A stretch of DNA of 64,000 nucleotides from Muscardinus avellanarius (GCA_963383645.1 OY726564.1:113076040-113140039), one strand, 5' to 3'; positions 1 through 12,894 are shown, counted from the first letter of the stretch. Notes: generated by a model not told the origin, from the sequence alone. Made by a program: numbers and translations.

Positions 1-13
1 ACGCCTGGCTGGC
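1..13 (-). mobile_element. B1-dID SINE, terminal fragment cut by the window edge
   Basis: The first bases (acgcctggctggc) match the 5' end of the SINE seen elsewhere as ccaccacgcccggct in minus orientation. The rest lies outside the window. Confidence 0.4.
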
Positions 14-195
14 ACTCGGTTTTTAAAGTGTGCTTAAAGAAACTTTGTAGGTACAGCAAAGACCAAAATCAATAAATATTAGTTGTTTAATCTAGCAAAC
101 AAGTCTTCCTGCAGGAAGCCACTGTGACCACCTGAAATTTTTGGCAGTTCTTCAGGGGGAAAATACTCTCAATAATTTCCTTTTTTGGTTGTTAT

Positions 196-393
196 TGTTG
201 CTGGGGATTTAATGCAGGGGTATTCTTCCTCTGAGCTACATTCGCATCCCTTTTTATTATTTTTATTTTGAAGTAAGTTCTTGCTAAGTTACTGAAAGTC
301 TCGTTAAATTGCTGAGGTTATTCTTGAACTTGGGATCCTCCTGTTTCAGCCTTTCAAATATTGGGGTTACAGACATGTGCCACCATGCCCAGC
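196..393 (-). mobile_element. B1-dID SINE, old type
   Basis: Reading the plus strand, the ID-like tail (gggatttaatgcaggggtattc) comes first, followed by the doubled 'tgctaagttactgaaagtctcgttaaattgctgagg' block and the B1-like head ending in gtgccaccatgcccagct. The copy is strongly diverged. A younger copy abuts it at 405. Confidence 0.8.
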
Positions 394-404
394 TCCCCTT
401 TTTT

Positions 405-587
405 GGTGGTACTGGGGTTCCTGGAAACCCTTCTACCTCCAGGCTACACTCCCAGACACCTATTTTTTATATTTTTATTTGGAAACAGGGTCTCTTAAGC
501 CAGTGAGGCTGGCTTTGAATCTGCGCGATCCTCCTGTCTCAGCCTCCCAAGTGCGGGGATTACAAGCATGCGCCACCACGCCCGGCC
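405..587 (-). mobile_element. B1-dID SINE, young type B
   Basis: It carries the type B marks: ggtggtactggggttcctgg at the tail and 'cttaagccagtgaggctggc' in place of the older doubled aacttag block. It joins the older copy at 196-393 in the same orientation, consistent with insertion into the A-tail of that copy. Confidence 0.9.
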
Positions 588-1499
588 CCAGCTCCCTTCT
601 TACTGATAAGAAGAGCTTCCTTTTTACTTATGCACCTGCTCTTTTGCTAGAATATTGGTCACTGCTGTTTAAAATGGACATGCTCATTTAATTCCTGTTT
701 CCTTAGATGATACGGTTCTATAGGGGGTTCTGGGCACCACTGGCTTGGCTGGTTTCAATCAATATCCAGTGTCCTTCTAGACTCAGAGAAGCCTTCTCTG
801 GCCCAGTTTCTCTGTCCTGGGGTAGCTGCTTCCCCGGCATCTCGATAGACCTAGATCACTAGTCATCACACTGACGTCTGATTGGGCTGAGAAGCTGATC
901 TTCACTGTTTGGACGTGGGCCGTGTCTTACGCATCTTATGACCGTGAAAGGTTGAGCTCACTGCTTGCCATTCAGCCAGCAAATGTCTGGTGACGAATAG
1001 ATAAAAGTTAACCCCTGAAAGTAAGACGACTTAGGGATGCTTATGACGTTCACGGGCCTTATCATAATACAATTGCACGACTCTGGCAAGAGGAAATAGA
1101 ACAGAAGTATCATACAGGACTGAGACATTTGGAATTTCTACCTGTAAAGTGTATGATTGTTCAATACCTTGGGAGGCCTATGGAATAAGTATTAATTAAT
1201 AAGACTCCATACCCTCACGGAGTTTGACAAATGATCAGGGAAGCTACAGAGATGTACTCTTGCCAAGTAAGCATGTATGGGGGTAGACAGCTGGCTAGAA
1301 TTTAAACTCGAAGGAGGGAAACTGTACCAGAGGATTCAGTCACAGACTTAACTGGGGGTCTATTTGGAAAAAATAGATCGCAGGCTACCGCATGGCGGGG
1401 TAGACTGGGAATTGTTTTTATGAAATGTGACTGGACCAAGGCTTGTAAGCAGACAGAAGAGAATGCAAATGAGCCTCTTTTTTCTCTCTCTCTTTTTTT

Positions 1500-1701
1500 T
1501 TGCAGTACTAGTGATGGAATCCAAGGGCACTCTACCTCTGATCTATACCCCCAGCCATATTTTTTATCTTTGATTTTAAAACAGGGTCTCACTGAGTTAC
1601 AGAGGGCCTCACTAAGTAGCCGAGGCTGTCCACAAACTGCAATTCTTCTGTCTCGGCTTCTCAAGTCCTGGGATTATAAGCGTGTGCCACCATGCCCGGC
1701 T
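1500..1701 (-). mobile_element. B1-dID SINE, old type
   Basis: The full-length element runs from gtactagtgatggaatcc (tail side) to gtgccaccatgcccggct (head side). A pyrimidine stretch at 1478-1501 is its degenerate A-tail. Confidence 0.85.
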
Positions 1702-2728
1702 TGCAAATGGGCTTTCTTCTGATCCTTTTTCCTTCAGCTGAAATGTTGTCCCTCAGTCCTAGAAGAGCCATGGCTCACCTTCCCTCCCCTCACTACTTCC
1801 TGACTTTTGCGGGTCTCGTAGCACTCACCCTGTTTGTGATCACTTATTTACCACACCATGGCTTGCGCTCCCCAACAGATGAAAGGTCCCTTGAGAACAG
1901 ACACCAGGCCTGCTGTGTCTGTGTATTCAGCACGTAGGACCCTGTGGTTCAAGGGCAGTGGCTAAGCACCTGTTGCACAGTGGCCCAGCGGGTGGCTGGC
2001 CGTGTGGCTAATCAGGAGGCTGAGCCAGGCTGGCACGAGGCCGGGTCGGGTACGCAGGCCCAGTGAGGCAGCAACGCGGCACTCTTGAGGCAGTGTGTGG
2101 ACAGAGCCAAAGTCCAGGACCAGAAGCCAAGTGCTAGCACCAAGCCACTAAGCCTCCCTAGGCCTCCGCTTACCCACTGGTGACACAGGAGACTCAGTTA
2201 GATGGAAGGCCACAGGGCTTTGAGTTACATATCGTATGCGTTTCTACTACTTACAAGTGGAGTAGGACAGATATGCAGGTGGCTTTGCGACAGCACGGCC
2301 CTTTCCATGAAACAATGGGGTAAGATTCTGCAATCCAGAGTCTGAAAGTGTACTCTGAGAAGCTTGAGAAACCAACGATGTGGTCAAAGTAAGGCAAAAT
2401 GTGTCCATAAGAGTTGGAAGCCATAAGGGACCAGGGTCTATGATGAGTGAAATAAACTGGAAATGGAATGATGGGCATCGAAGGGAAGGGTTTGATGGTG
2501 GGTGGAGGACAGAAAAACTTAACTACTTTTGTGGCCCCTTGAATTCTCAGTGATCTCCTCAGTCCTTGGTAGAGCAGTAGTGGGCAGGGGCAGGGAGAAG
2601 AGAGACCAGGAGAATATACTTGTCGTCTTGTTCATTACTGTATCCTAGAACGTGGCTCATAATATTTTCCCTAAATAAAGAAATCAGGGGAACCTATTTA
2701 CTTTTGAGCTCTTTAAGGGTGTCCCTAG

Positions 2729-2935
2729 GGCTGGGCAGGGTGCCACATGTCTGTCATCCCAATACTTAGGAGACAGCAGGGTCACAGGTTGGAGGCTGGC
2801 CCCAGCAACTCAGCGAGGCCCTCAGCAACTTAGCAAGACCCTGTTTCAAAATTTAAAAAAATTAAGAAGGGTTGAAGGTGCAGGTGAAGGTAGAGTACCC
2901 CTAGGTTCAATTCCCAGGATCAAAAAAGATACTGT
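2729..2935 (+). mobile_element. B1-dID SINE, old type, diverged
   Basis: The head reads gggctgggcagggtgccaca and the middle contains two cagcaactcagc/cagcaacttagc blocks. The ID-like end reads gttcaattcccaggatc. Many substitutions make it one of the older copies. Confidence 0.8.
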
Positions 2936-3738
2936 ATAACTGTGAGGGAGAAATGAATGGCTGGAAGAGCCAAGGATGAAATTTCCATAATGTATCTTAA
3001 AATGATTAAGAAATCGTTGAAAGAGGCCCAATTTTAGATGAAAGAAGCCCAGATCTGTACTTAACTTGGTAATTAAAGACCCTAAGGAACCATCTAGTTA
3101 GCCCTTCTGGAAGAAACGAGTGTTAGTTTATTTCTAAAACAATAAAAACAGCAATCGGTATAGAAAACTACTAGAAAGCAATTCCAGAGAAGGCTTGAGT
3201 TGTCCGGGGTGAATTTCTTAATAAGCAGAGCTAAGATGTTTGCCAGCTCTGACACCAGGAAAACATTGACGGTTTACTGCTCAAGGTCTCCCTGGTCCAA
3301 GTCTTACTCATTCAAAGGGTTTCCAAAGGCATTCACCTCCGGAGACGTTTGTTTTGGGAAAAGTAAATTTATTTGTTTTGTAGCAGATTTTCCTCAGTTG
3401 CTTTGTTTAGTGGTGGGTTTCACTGAGAAGCCCAGTATTCTAGAGTGCGGCATCTTGCATCGTTCAGTGTTTATTGCAAACGAGCTGTGATAGAATGACC
3501 TTGTTTCTGCTTCCAAACCAAAGAGCAAGATGTAACTCTTGGAGCTGCACTGGTAGCTGTGGGGACAGACCATTTACAGTGTTTTGGACAATGGCAAATT
3601 CTGTAACAAAGTCAAACACCCACACCATGGGGTAGGTGGCATTGTGGGGAAGAAACTGGATTTACTGATAAGAGAGAAAAAACACCACATCATTTGTTTT
3701 CTCCTCTTGTTTGATTGTATTTTAAGAATAGAAGAACT

Positions 3739-3875
3739 AAGCAGGCATGGTGGTACATGCCTATCATCCCAGCACTTGGGAGGCTGAGACAGGAGGATTG
3801 CAAGTTCAAGGCCAGCCTTAGCAACTGAGCTCGACCTCAGTAACTTAGTGAGACTGTGTTTTTAGAAAAAGGACT
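3739..3875 (+). mobile_element. B1-dID SINE, 3'-truncated
   Basis: Only the B1-like half is present (gcaggcatggtggtacatgc to gtgagactgtgttttt). The ID-like half is missing. Confidence 0.8.
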
Positions 3876-4339
3876 AAATTTTCACCTGTTCTTCTTTGGG
3901 CTCACTGGTCTTGGGTGTTCGTGCAGTGAGGCGCGTGGCTGGCAGGGGCAGGGGAACTTCCATAGGGCAGGCTGCTTGGTGAGCTAGCTTGCTAGTGGGT
4001 GTGGGGGCTGTTGCTCATTTAGGGTCATGTAGGGTCTTGCCTCTCGCTTCCAGGTAGTGGAACATGGATTTCTGAAGTGGCTTAATTTTTCTGTGGCTGC
4101 CTTTATTGCTCCTTAGGATGGGAAGAGGGGATTATCTGACTGGTGAGTGGGAGGCCGACCTGGCCTACAGAGCTTTCCTTCCTTTCTGACCAAGAGCTCA
4201 GGACCCAGTCCAAAATCTCTTCTTTGGGGCAGTTCTGTGCACTTAGACGATGGTTATCAAACCATACTTTGGAACAGAATTCTCTGGGGGACTTCTGAAC
4301 ACCGAGTTGCTGGCCACCACCCAGCATTGCTGATGGAAT

Positions 4340-4378
<39 letters not shown>
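4340..4378. repeat. (TG)n microsatellite at a SINE tail
   Basis: About 19 TG units lie directly against the tail of the minus-strand SINE that begins at 4380, so the array grew from the SINE A-tail. Confidence 0.95.
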
Positions 4379-4379
<1 letters not shown>

Positions 4380-4380
<1 letters not shown>

Positions 4381-4553
4381 GTAGGCATTCTACCTCCAAG
4401 CTACACTCCAACCTATGTTTTATTCTTTATTTTGGAACAGGCTCTAAGTTGTAGAGGGCCTCACTAAGTAGCTGAGGCTAGACACAAACCTGCTATCCTC
4501 CTGTCTCAGCCTCCCAAGTACTGGGATTACAAGCGTGCGCCACCACGCCCGGC
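4380..4553 (-). mobile_element. B1-dID SINE, old type
   Basis: The plus strand reads gtaggcattctacctccaag at the tail and gcgccaccacgcccggct at the head. The last bases of the ID part are replaced by the TG array. Confidence 0.85.
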
Positions 4554-4644
4554 TGGAATGGGACATTCCTAACAAGTTCCCACATGGACCCTGATGTTGC
4601 TGCTCCTGAAACTAAGCTTTGAGAACCACTGTTCTCAGACACAG

Positions 4645-4690
4645 TAAATTATTATTATTATTAGTGGCATTATTATTATTATTATTAATT
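4645..4690. repeat. (ATT)n microsatellite
   Basis: Two runs of the ATT trinucleotide are separated by a short agtggc interruption. They abut the tail of the next SINE. Confidence 0.85.
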
Positions 4691-4692
4691 AT

Positions 4693-4890
4693 TGATATTG
4701 TGAATTCAACCCAGGAGTATTCTACCTCTGAGCTGCACCATAGTCCTTCGTACTTTTTTATTTTTGAAATAGGATCTCACTAGTTTGCTGAGAACCTTAC
4801 TAAGTTGCTGAGGCTGACTTCAAACCTGTGATCCTCGTGTCTCAGCCTCCCGAGCACTGGGATTACAGGAGTGCGCCACCACGCCCACCT
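4693..4890 (-). mobile_element. B1-dID SINE, old type
   Basis: The plus strand runs from ttgtgaattcaacccaggag to ccaccacgcccacct. Both aagtttgctgag/aagttgctgagg blocks are retained. Confidence 0.85.
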
Positions 4891-5519
4891 ATGATAAGTA
4901 ATTTTGACCTTGCTTTATTGGCGAGTCAATTCACTTGCCGGATAAAGTAAAAACACAAAGAGCATGAGCTAGGAAGAGCCTGCCGAGGGTGAAGAGACGG
5001 TCATGGACATCCTCTGATACCTTCGGAAGTCAGACTTGCGAGCAGTCTCAGCTTCATGTTGGGAAGACCAACAAATCATACAGCACTCTCTTGCTGTCCC
5101 TCCCCAGAGGAACGACCTCTTGCCTAGGGAAGCTTTGGTTTGTTTATGAAAATGGCAAAGAAAGAAAACATCTCTAAGTGTTGTGGTCCAGATTCTCATC
5201 TTTGGGGAGGGGACGTCTGAAGCCCAGTCTAATTAGTTTGGTAGATCCGAATTAAAAAAAAAAAATCCCTCAAACATGGTGCACAAAGGTTGATGCTTCT
5301 AGAGATGTCTGCCGCAGACTAGTTATTAGCATAAAAAGGACGTGCAACAGGCCTCTTTGACAGTACGAGTTCTACTTGTTAAGTACAGTTGAAGCTCTAA
5401 AATGAAACTATCTCCAAAATTCAGTTGACTTAATTACGTCTAGGATCCTGGGAGAATTATGCATCCCAGATTTCTAAAAGTCACTAAAATCTGTTACCAA
5501 CTTGCTCAGTTTTTTCATC

Positions 5520-5702
5520 ATTCTGGGGATGGATTCCCAGGACAATTTACCTCTGAGCTATATCCCCAGCTCTTTTTACATTTTGTTTTTTGGAAATAGG
5601 GTCTCTCTAGGTTTCTGAGAGTCTTGTTACTTGTCTCGAAGGCTGTCCTTGAACCTGGGGTCCTCCTGACACAGCCTCCCGAGTACTGATATTACAGACA
5701 TG
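5520..5702 (-). mobile_element. B1-dID SINE, head-truncated
   Basis: The ID-like part (ggggatggattcccaggac) and the middle are clear. The element stops at attacagacatgt, before the usual gccaccacgcccggc. Confidence 0.75.
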
Positions 5703-6978
5703 TAAATTGTTTTAACTCATAATGAAGAACTTTGTTGACTGAATCACTCAAAGTAGGGTACCTCCTTTCTTCTGGCTATATCCAGATGGTTTCTTTGAAA
5801 ATGGACAAATTATTAAAAAAACAGAAAACACTATCTGATTTTCAGGACATTTACATGTCTTACTTCCCTTTGGATCTCTAGTCTTTTCATCTTCAGAGTT
5901 TGCAGCGTGCACGTGTCGCGTACTATCTGAGCCATACTCTAGGCCTCCTGAGAACTGACTTCATTCCCCAATGTGTAGTTCTTCCCAGCACCTGCAGAGG
6001 GCAGTGTTTCAGCTGGTAAGCGAAGACTGAGGGACCAGACCCCAAGGTAAACTGCTCAGGCTGCCTGGGCCAAGGAAGGCTGGGATGGCCCCGGGTTCAC
6101 GGCACTAGAAACTTCAGTACTGCGCTTCTACCGTGCTGCTTATTTCGAGCACTTAATAAGTTTTACATATCTAGAAGGTATGAAGCTAGGTTCAGAAAAA
6201 TGCTATCACAGTCATTTTTTTTTTCCCCACAAAGAAGATAATATCCTGCCATTTACCCTCAGAAACACGACAGGGTGCTCTCCAGCATCCTTTGGCCTTC
6301 CTGGACCCGAGCAATCCTGTCCAGGCCAATACTGCTCTAGAACAGTCTGCAGTGGATTTTGGATAGAACTAAGATATGGGGTCCATTTAAAGGATTACAG
6401 AATTCTCTAATATGATTCCTGCTGCACATGAGACCTGGCATTTCTTTTCTCTGTGAGGATTAACCCATGATTTCATAATCTATGTCACTGGGAAAATATG
6501 AATCGATTCATGGAATTTGAAATAAGAACATGAGGAGAAAATTGACCACAGTTTTATTTGATGACACGAACATGTCATATCCCATATATATTAGTCTTGG
6601 AGACAAATGGGAATCTAATCTGCCTTACCACAGTTTCTTTATATCATCCTAAATATCTGACTTGGGTTTCCCACAAAGGTAGGGGGCCGACAGACCCGCT
6701 TGTGTGGTTGTGGCATAAAGGCAGCTTAGAGGGTGATTTTGCCCACATTAACTCTGCTCTATTCACGATTTACAAAAAGAATTTTACAATGACACGGACT
6801 CTGGCAACGTTTTCAATAGAACAGGAAAGTGTGTCTGTGTTGGTTCATAAAATACACTGTTTGGGGCTGTCTCCAAAATAAATTTTGACTAGCATTGCGA
6901 GCCAACTTCTTCCATAGCGTTCCCTTCTCTCAGCGAGCCCTGTGCGATGGCAAGGTCCTGGCTTAAGGGCTAGAGATG

Positions 6979-7138
6979 AGCCGGGTGTGGTGGGGCACGG
7001 CTGTGATCGCGCTACAGCCTCGGCAACTTAGTAAGACTCGCAGCTACCTAGTGAGGCCCTGTTTCACAATAAAAAATAAAAAGAGCTGGGAGTGTATCTT
7101 GGAGGTAGAGTGCCCCCGGATTCAACCCTTAGTAACCT
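6979..7138 (+). mobile_element. B1-dID SINE with internal deletion
   Basis: The head gccgggtgtggtggggcacg is followed after only about 40 bp by cggcaacttagtaagac, so the segment around 'ggaggctgagacaggaggat' is missing. The ID-like end is present. Confidence 0.75.
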
Positions 7139-7149
7139 ACACGCATGGA

Positions 7150-7182
7150 TGGAAGGAAGGAAGGAAGGGAGGAAGGAAGGAA
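7150..7182. repeat. (GGAA)n microsatellite
   Basis: An array of GGAA units with one GGGA interruption sits just downstream of the SINE at 6979-7138. Confidence 0.85.
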
Positions 7183-7697
7183 GGGTTAGGGATGACCTCT
7201 GTCTGGAAGGCACTTCCTGTCACAGTGGGGAGAGAGGAGCTAATGGTGGCCACCCTGGTACTGCTCAGGACCGGCACTTGGAGTCCCAGCCAGCGGCGGA
7301 AGGAGGCTGGGGGAGAGGGACATCGGGATGAAGCGACATTGAAAGAACTGTATTCCAGGCGTAGGAGAGGGACGTGCAGAGGAGGAAGGCCAGAGGTAGA
7401 GTTGTGGGCTTGGACACTCGAGTGATGTCTTTGTCTTTTTCACAAGTACTAAATGACTCATCTCTTCCCAAGTCCTGATCAAGCCACAGAACGGACAACA
7501 CGGGGGACCCTGAGGTGTGTGGAGATGTGACGTGTGAAAGTGTGACCTTTGAGGGTTTTTTTTTTGTGGGGGGGCCTCTGTGCTTTATCATTGATGACAG
7601 ATAAGCTAAAGGATGAGCTAAACGAGTGTAAAGAAATGGAAGGTAAGAGGAATGGGGTGTGAAAAACTTACACCGGGGAGGCCTTGGTTTTTTGTTT

Positions 7698-7876
7698 TTG
7701 ATCCTGGAGACTCAATCCAGGGGCATTCTAGCTCTGATCTATACCCCCAACCCTATTTAGTTTTTATTTTTGAAACAGGATCTCACTGAGGTGCTAAGGC
7801 TGTCCTAAAACCTGTAACCATTCTGTCTCAGCCTCCCGAGCCCTGGGATCGCAGGTGTGCATCCCCACACCTGGCT
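7698..7876 (-). mobile_element. B1-dID SINE, old type
   Basis: The plus strand reads gatcctggagactcaatcca at the tail and ccccacacctggct at the head. One of the two aacttag blocks has been lost. Confidence 0.8.
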
Positions 7877-7935
7877 GAGGGCTTGGTTTTGAGAGATATT
7901 TCCAAGCACAAGGCCACTGGATTAGGCGAGGCAGT

Positions 7936-8010
7936 GTCTCTTCCTTCCTCCTTCTACTTCCTTCCCTCCCTCCCTTCTTCTTTCTCTCTTCCTCTTTTCC
8001 TTCCTCCATC
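7936..8010. repeat. Pyrimidine-rich low-complexity stretch
   Basis: The plus strand is almost purely C and T (cttccttcctcc, cttccctccctccc, tctctcttcctctt). It forms a polypurine/polypyrimidine tract with no coding meaning. Confidence 0.7.
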
Positions 8011-9199
8011 CTTTCCCCCCAAAAGGCCTCTGAGAACTTATGTCCTGTTGGTGGCGACTGGGGTACAGCCGCTTTTGATTCACCCAGGTGCAGGAAAGGG
8101 AGGAGTGGACACTCCCATTCGAGGGCAGGAGGAGGGCTGGGAAGTGGGCGCTGAGAGTGAGCCGTGGGGTGAGGGTGTTCCCGCTTCTGGGGTGCACATC
8201 CCAGGGTCAGGGAGGAAGAGGAGACTCTGAGTCTCACGGGAAGCCCTGCAGTTGGTTTCTGCTGTGAGACAACGGTAAAGATGCACCTTCCTGAGACACG
8301 CGCCTTCCCGGTATGATGTGCGAACTGGGCCAACGAGGGAACTGGAACTAGTGGTAGAAAACTTTACTTTCCATCTTAAAAAAAAAAAAAAAAAAAAGAA
8401 CCATAACAAACACAAAGATCATGGGACTCTGAAGACTTAGAAAAGGTCACGTGGCCGGCATTTCATTCCTGCCCGACCTGGACACCAGGCAGCTTAAAAG
8501 GCCAGTTTTAAATGAGCCCCGAGATATTTTTCTTATCACTTAAAGTCAGCTCAAGTAGCATAAAACAGAGACAAAGAATTACCATTTGCTGACCACAGTC
8601 CCATGGACTAAAAATATCATTGTCTCCAGCAGGCGGCGCTCTAGCATGCCTTAGAGCTCAAACTTTAAAACAACAACAAAAAGAATTTTAAAGCAAACAG
8701 AGAAAAACAGAGGGGCATTGTGCCCTGCAAGCTGCTGTGTCAGTGAACAAATATGTAAGTCCAGTTAAAGTCTTCGGAGCAGCCAAGCAGTGGCCCCCAG
8801 GGGCAGCAGCCCGTCTCTTACTCCCGGGGCAGTTAAACCGGCCAGGGTCTGCAGCCTTCGCTTGCACAAAAAAAAAAAAAAAAAAAAAAGGGAGCACAGG
8901 CTGATTTCTGGGCAAGCCTCGAAGTCATTCTTTCCCTCTGAAAGGATCATATTGTTTCTAACGGAGTCTTTGACACTGGCTCAAAAACCACATTTTAAAA
9001 CGGAATTTTCATTGTTGGTTGAAGGCGCTGTGAAATGCCTAACCGTTAAGCCTCTTTTACTCCGTGGCTTGTGGGGGCCTTTTTTTTTTTTTAATGAGAG
9101 AAATGCTGTGTTTGTAAAAATTGGTGCTAAAAGGGCAAGAAATCATACGTCCCTAGGGCCATGTAAAGAGTCTGCAGAAAGAATTAGAACTTTCTAGTG

Positions 9200-9219
9200 T
9201 GTGCACGTGCGCACGCGCG

Positions 9220-9272
<53 letters not shown>
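9200..9272. repeat. Alternating purine-pyrimidine tract, (CA)n
   Basis: The sequence gtgtgtgcacgtgcgcacgc passes into about 25 CA units. It is alternating throughout and so prone to the Z-form. Confidence 0.9.
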
Positions 9273-9273
<1 letters not shown>

Positions 9274-10710
9274 AGATGGGACACAAGGAATTTACTGGGG
9301 AGAACAGTGAGGTCTGTGTGAGATTAAGTTAGCGGGTTTTCAGGGTGAGCCTTTCCATTTTGGACGATGCTGTCGGGGTGGAAGGGACACCTGGCCACAT
9401 GGGAGATGTTCAGAATTACTAAACCTGAAGGAAATTTCCCAACAGTCTCTTTTAATCTTGTGCCAATAAGGCACACCTTAATGGTATGCCCACATTTAAA
9501 CATTTTTATATGAGCTGCTGCAGAAACTTTTAACTAGAATCATTCCAACCCAAATTCACCAAATGAAGCCAGTCTAGACGGAGAATCTACGGAAACCATA
9601 TGTTCTTCCCGCATCTGTCTTACCAAGATGGCCGTTGCCCTGAAGAAATCGTCCCCCAGCGCTGTTTTGGGGGACGCACTTGCCCTGACAACCACGCAGG
9701 GCCATGCTTGGAGAAAGTCGAGCCAGCGTGTTTATAAACAAAAGGCTCTAATTTCCCCTACATCTCCCTGTCTCTAAACAGTCCTGAGAGGTCAGGCTGG
9801 GGCAGATGCCATTTATATTTTCATGATTCTAGAAGGGATCAAAAAAGTTTCCAGTTTGGTTCCTCCAGACTCCTCCAGAACGTCAGACCAGGGGTCCCAA
9901 AGCAACTCTCTTCTCACCCACAGAGAACTGTTTTGAATAATGTGGTACGTGCATGCGGCCAAAAGCCAGAACATTTTCTTCTGCGCATTACCTCATCCCA
10001 CTGGCTGCCAAGCACAGCGAGAAGGCAGGTGTCCGGCAGAAGTTGCTCTATATGATGGGGGCGGAGCCAGCTGAGAGACAGAGGAAGCCAGAAGGATGCT
10101 GGTCCAAAGGAGGCGTGCATTGGTGAGGAGGGACATTCTAAAAGCTTGCCTTTCCAACTCCACACTGCTTTCTGAGCTGGAAACCCCAGTCTGCTACCTT
10201 GGTTATTCCAGCTACGGATTTTCACATTTTCAAACGCCCCTTAATTTTTAATAAGTGGTATGGAATCCCATAGGGAGAAATAGAAACAGAAATGCAGGCT
10301 TCAGTGGCCAGAATTGTAACATTTTAACTGAAAACTTCAAATAGTCCTGGGAGACTTGGAAAGTACTGAAAAATTGCAAAGATTCTTCTAGGATATATTA
10401 CTGAACTCCTTGCCATGCTGGGAAGGGGACTTTGGAACAATAGAGTAGCAATGGCTGCCCCATGTATCACTCAGTCAGTTAAAAGACTATAAACAAACAG
10501 TGTCTATCAGATGGCCTTATGCAGAGAAGTCCTGGGCCAGAGAGGGCAGGTATAAAAAAGAAGGGAAAGTATCTATAAGATGTAATCAATCACAGATTCA
10601 AGTTTCAAGCAAAAGTGAAATACTACTTTAGTGTGTTTCTTAAAAATATCATGCTTTAAGATAAGCTTTCAATATGCTTATTGGTTTTTAGGTATTAAAC
10701 ATTAGCATGG

Positions 10711-11023
10711 TAGCCGGATGTGGTGATGCACACCTGTAATCCCAGGACTCGGGATGTTGAGAGGGAGAATAGTAGGGTCAAGGACAACCTCAGCAACTTA
10801 GCAAGACTCAGAAACTTAATAAGAGCCTGTTTCAAAAATAAATACACGCCGGGCATGGTGGCGCACGCTTGTAATCCCCGCGCTTGGGAGGCAGAGACAG
10901 GAGGATCGCGCAGGTTCGAAGCCAGCCGCGCTGGTTTAGGAGACCCTGTTTCCAAAAATAAAATAGGTCTGGGAGTGTAGCCCGGAGATAGACGGGCTTC
11001 CAGGAACCCCAGTACCACCAAAA

Positions 11024-11055
<32 letters not shown>

Positions 11056-11140
11056 AAATAAATAAATAAATACACAAACAAAAAGAGCTGGTGGTGTAAC
11101 TCGGAGGTAGAATGGCCCTGGGTGCAGTCCCCAGTACCAA
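10711..11140 (+). mobile_element. B1-dID SINE, old type, interrupted by a younger copy
   Basis: The outer element starts gccggatgtggtgatgcaca and reaches tgtttcaaaaataaatacac. It resumes after the insertion with gagctggtggtgtaactcgg and ends cagtccccagtacc. The inner insertion is at 10848-11063. Confidence 0.9.
10848..11063 (+). mobile_element. B1-dID SINE, young type B, with target-site duplication
   Basis: The head gccgggcatggtggcgcacg and the type B tail gacgggcttccaggaacccc are followed by an AAAT-expanded A-tail. The 12 bp duplication aaataaatacac flanks it at 10836-10847 and 11064-11075. Confidence 0.93.
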
Positions 11141-12169
11141 AAAACAAAAATAATAATTAGTATGGTGATGGCGTAATTTAGAGAGTTAGAAATATTAAGA
11201 CAAATCAAGCAATTATACTAATATCTTTCATTACAGATTTCTAAACCGAACTATAGAGCATTTAAATAAGTTAATCAAGGTCTTTCAAGGAGTCACAGGG
11301 ATTTTTCTGGCCAATTTTAAGTCCTGAGTACTAAAACTCTAAGTCTTTTTTCATGCAAATAATTTGTGGAGCATGGATTTTATTTTGACTTCAGACCTAG
11401 ATGTGTAGAGGGAAATTACCGCAGTGGTTTTTTTCTAGTTAACATGGTCACTAATGTTTTCTTACTTTCTCCACCCTGAGAGGCAATAATTTAGATATTA
11501 TAGAACTTACCTCACGTGCAGTTTTACTGTCTTAGTCATTAAAGTATTTTCCAACACTACTAAGAAGCAGAAAGGAATTCTAGTTGTTTAAAAGTCAGTA
11601 GGTGTTTTGCTCAGGTTTTAAAATTTTTCCTTGGTGAATGGTGCTCAAATGACAGATCTCAGGGTATAGGCCCTTGAACATGATACTTAAGGGAAGATTT
11701 ACTTGAGAGAAAGATATCATTCACTCTTAAAACTGGCTTTGAGCATAATCCTAATGTAAACTTAAAAAACACACACGGTAATGAACGTGTCTTATATAAA
11801 CAGCCGCTCCCAAGTGGAAAAATGTCATTGTAGACCCTTTGGAAAGAAAGCAAAAGGCCTTCAAAAGTCTCATCTCCTGTTCTCAGGGAAGATCTCATTT
11901 GAGATGAAATGCACAGTAATAGTTTGAGATAAATAAGCAGCTGCAGATGAATATTATATTTAAGCATAGAGATGGAAGATGTGTCTAGTTATATAACGTC
12001 ACCTCCCGAGACTCTGAAGACACACGGAGGTAACGTTTACACACAGTGGAAGCAAATCGTTTGTTCAGTGTGAGATCGTTTTTTAAATCATATTCAAAGC
12101 CACAAGAGGTCTCCTCATAACGTCTTCCCTTCTCTTAGTTTTCAAAATCCCCATCCCCATCAGTTTATC

Positions 12170-12261
12170 CCCATGTGTAGTTTCTCTTGCATTTCCAACA
12201 TGGCCCTGCCTTCCTCTGCGCTGAAAATCCTAGCCAGACCCAGCGTGGGATATCCTTGGGG
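12170..12261 (+). repeat. Local duplication, copy 1
   Basis: About 70 bp centred on tttccaacatggccctgcct are nearly identical to 12924-13006. Compared with copy 2, two segments are absent: about 10 bp near gcagtccacg, and 14 bp inside gggatat...ccttggg. I recognise no repeat family or gene. Confidence 0.85.
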
Positions 12262-12894
12262 TGCCGCTGCAGTTACCCATCTAGACTGCGGTTATCCAGT
12301 TTTTACCCTATTCTCTTTCTCACTTGTTGGATTAGCCTTTCAACAAAAACAAGAGCAGGGAAAGGGTGGAGCTTATTTACAAGTCTCCTATAAGACTACA
12401 CGTTAACTGGGTTCCTATGGGAGCAGGAAGATGAACGTTTACAAATTGCCCTGTTGCCCGGTATTTAATCCCCAGTGGGAAAGACCTGGAACTCTCTTGG
12501 TCTCTCAAGCCAGGAGGCCCTGCCTGGCCCTTCATCCTGAGCAACTGAAAGCTTTGCTCCTTGTCATACTGATGGCACATTTTTTTCCTGGTCCTAGGGC
12601 AGAATGTGTTATTGTACGATTCATGTGAACCGATAATTTCGACTGGAAAACAGGAGTGGAAGTTTCTGAGTTCTTATGGGAATAGTTAAAAATAAGACAT
12701 GGGAGACCTTGGTATTTGTGGTTTAGCCTCTCATGTGGTCCTCGTGCCTGAGAAGCGGCCAGAAAGAAAGGGTCCTGCTGGGATGAGGGGGCCTTGTGGC
12801 TTCGGATGTTGCCCTGTTGCAGGAATTCTATTTTGGGCTGGAGTTGTCATGTCATCTAAACGTCATCTAAATACTTAAGAAGTGTGGCGACAAT

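Noticed and set aside
7794..8333. A 179-residue minus-strand ORF
   Set aside because: It runs through a SINE, a pyrimidine-rich low-complexity stretch and unique sequence, has no domain I recognise, and no splice or promoter context.
9620..9635. YY1-like motif (aagatggcc) as a promoter element
   Set aside because: A single short motif in intronic sequence, with no CpG island, transcription start or first exon nearby.
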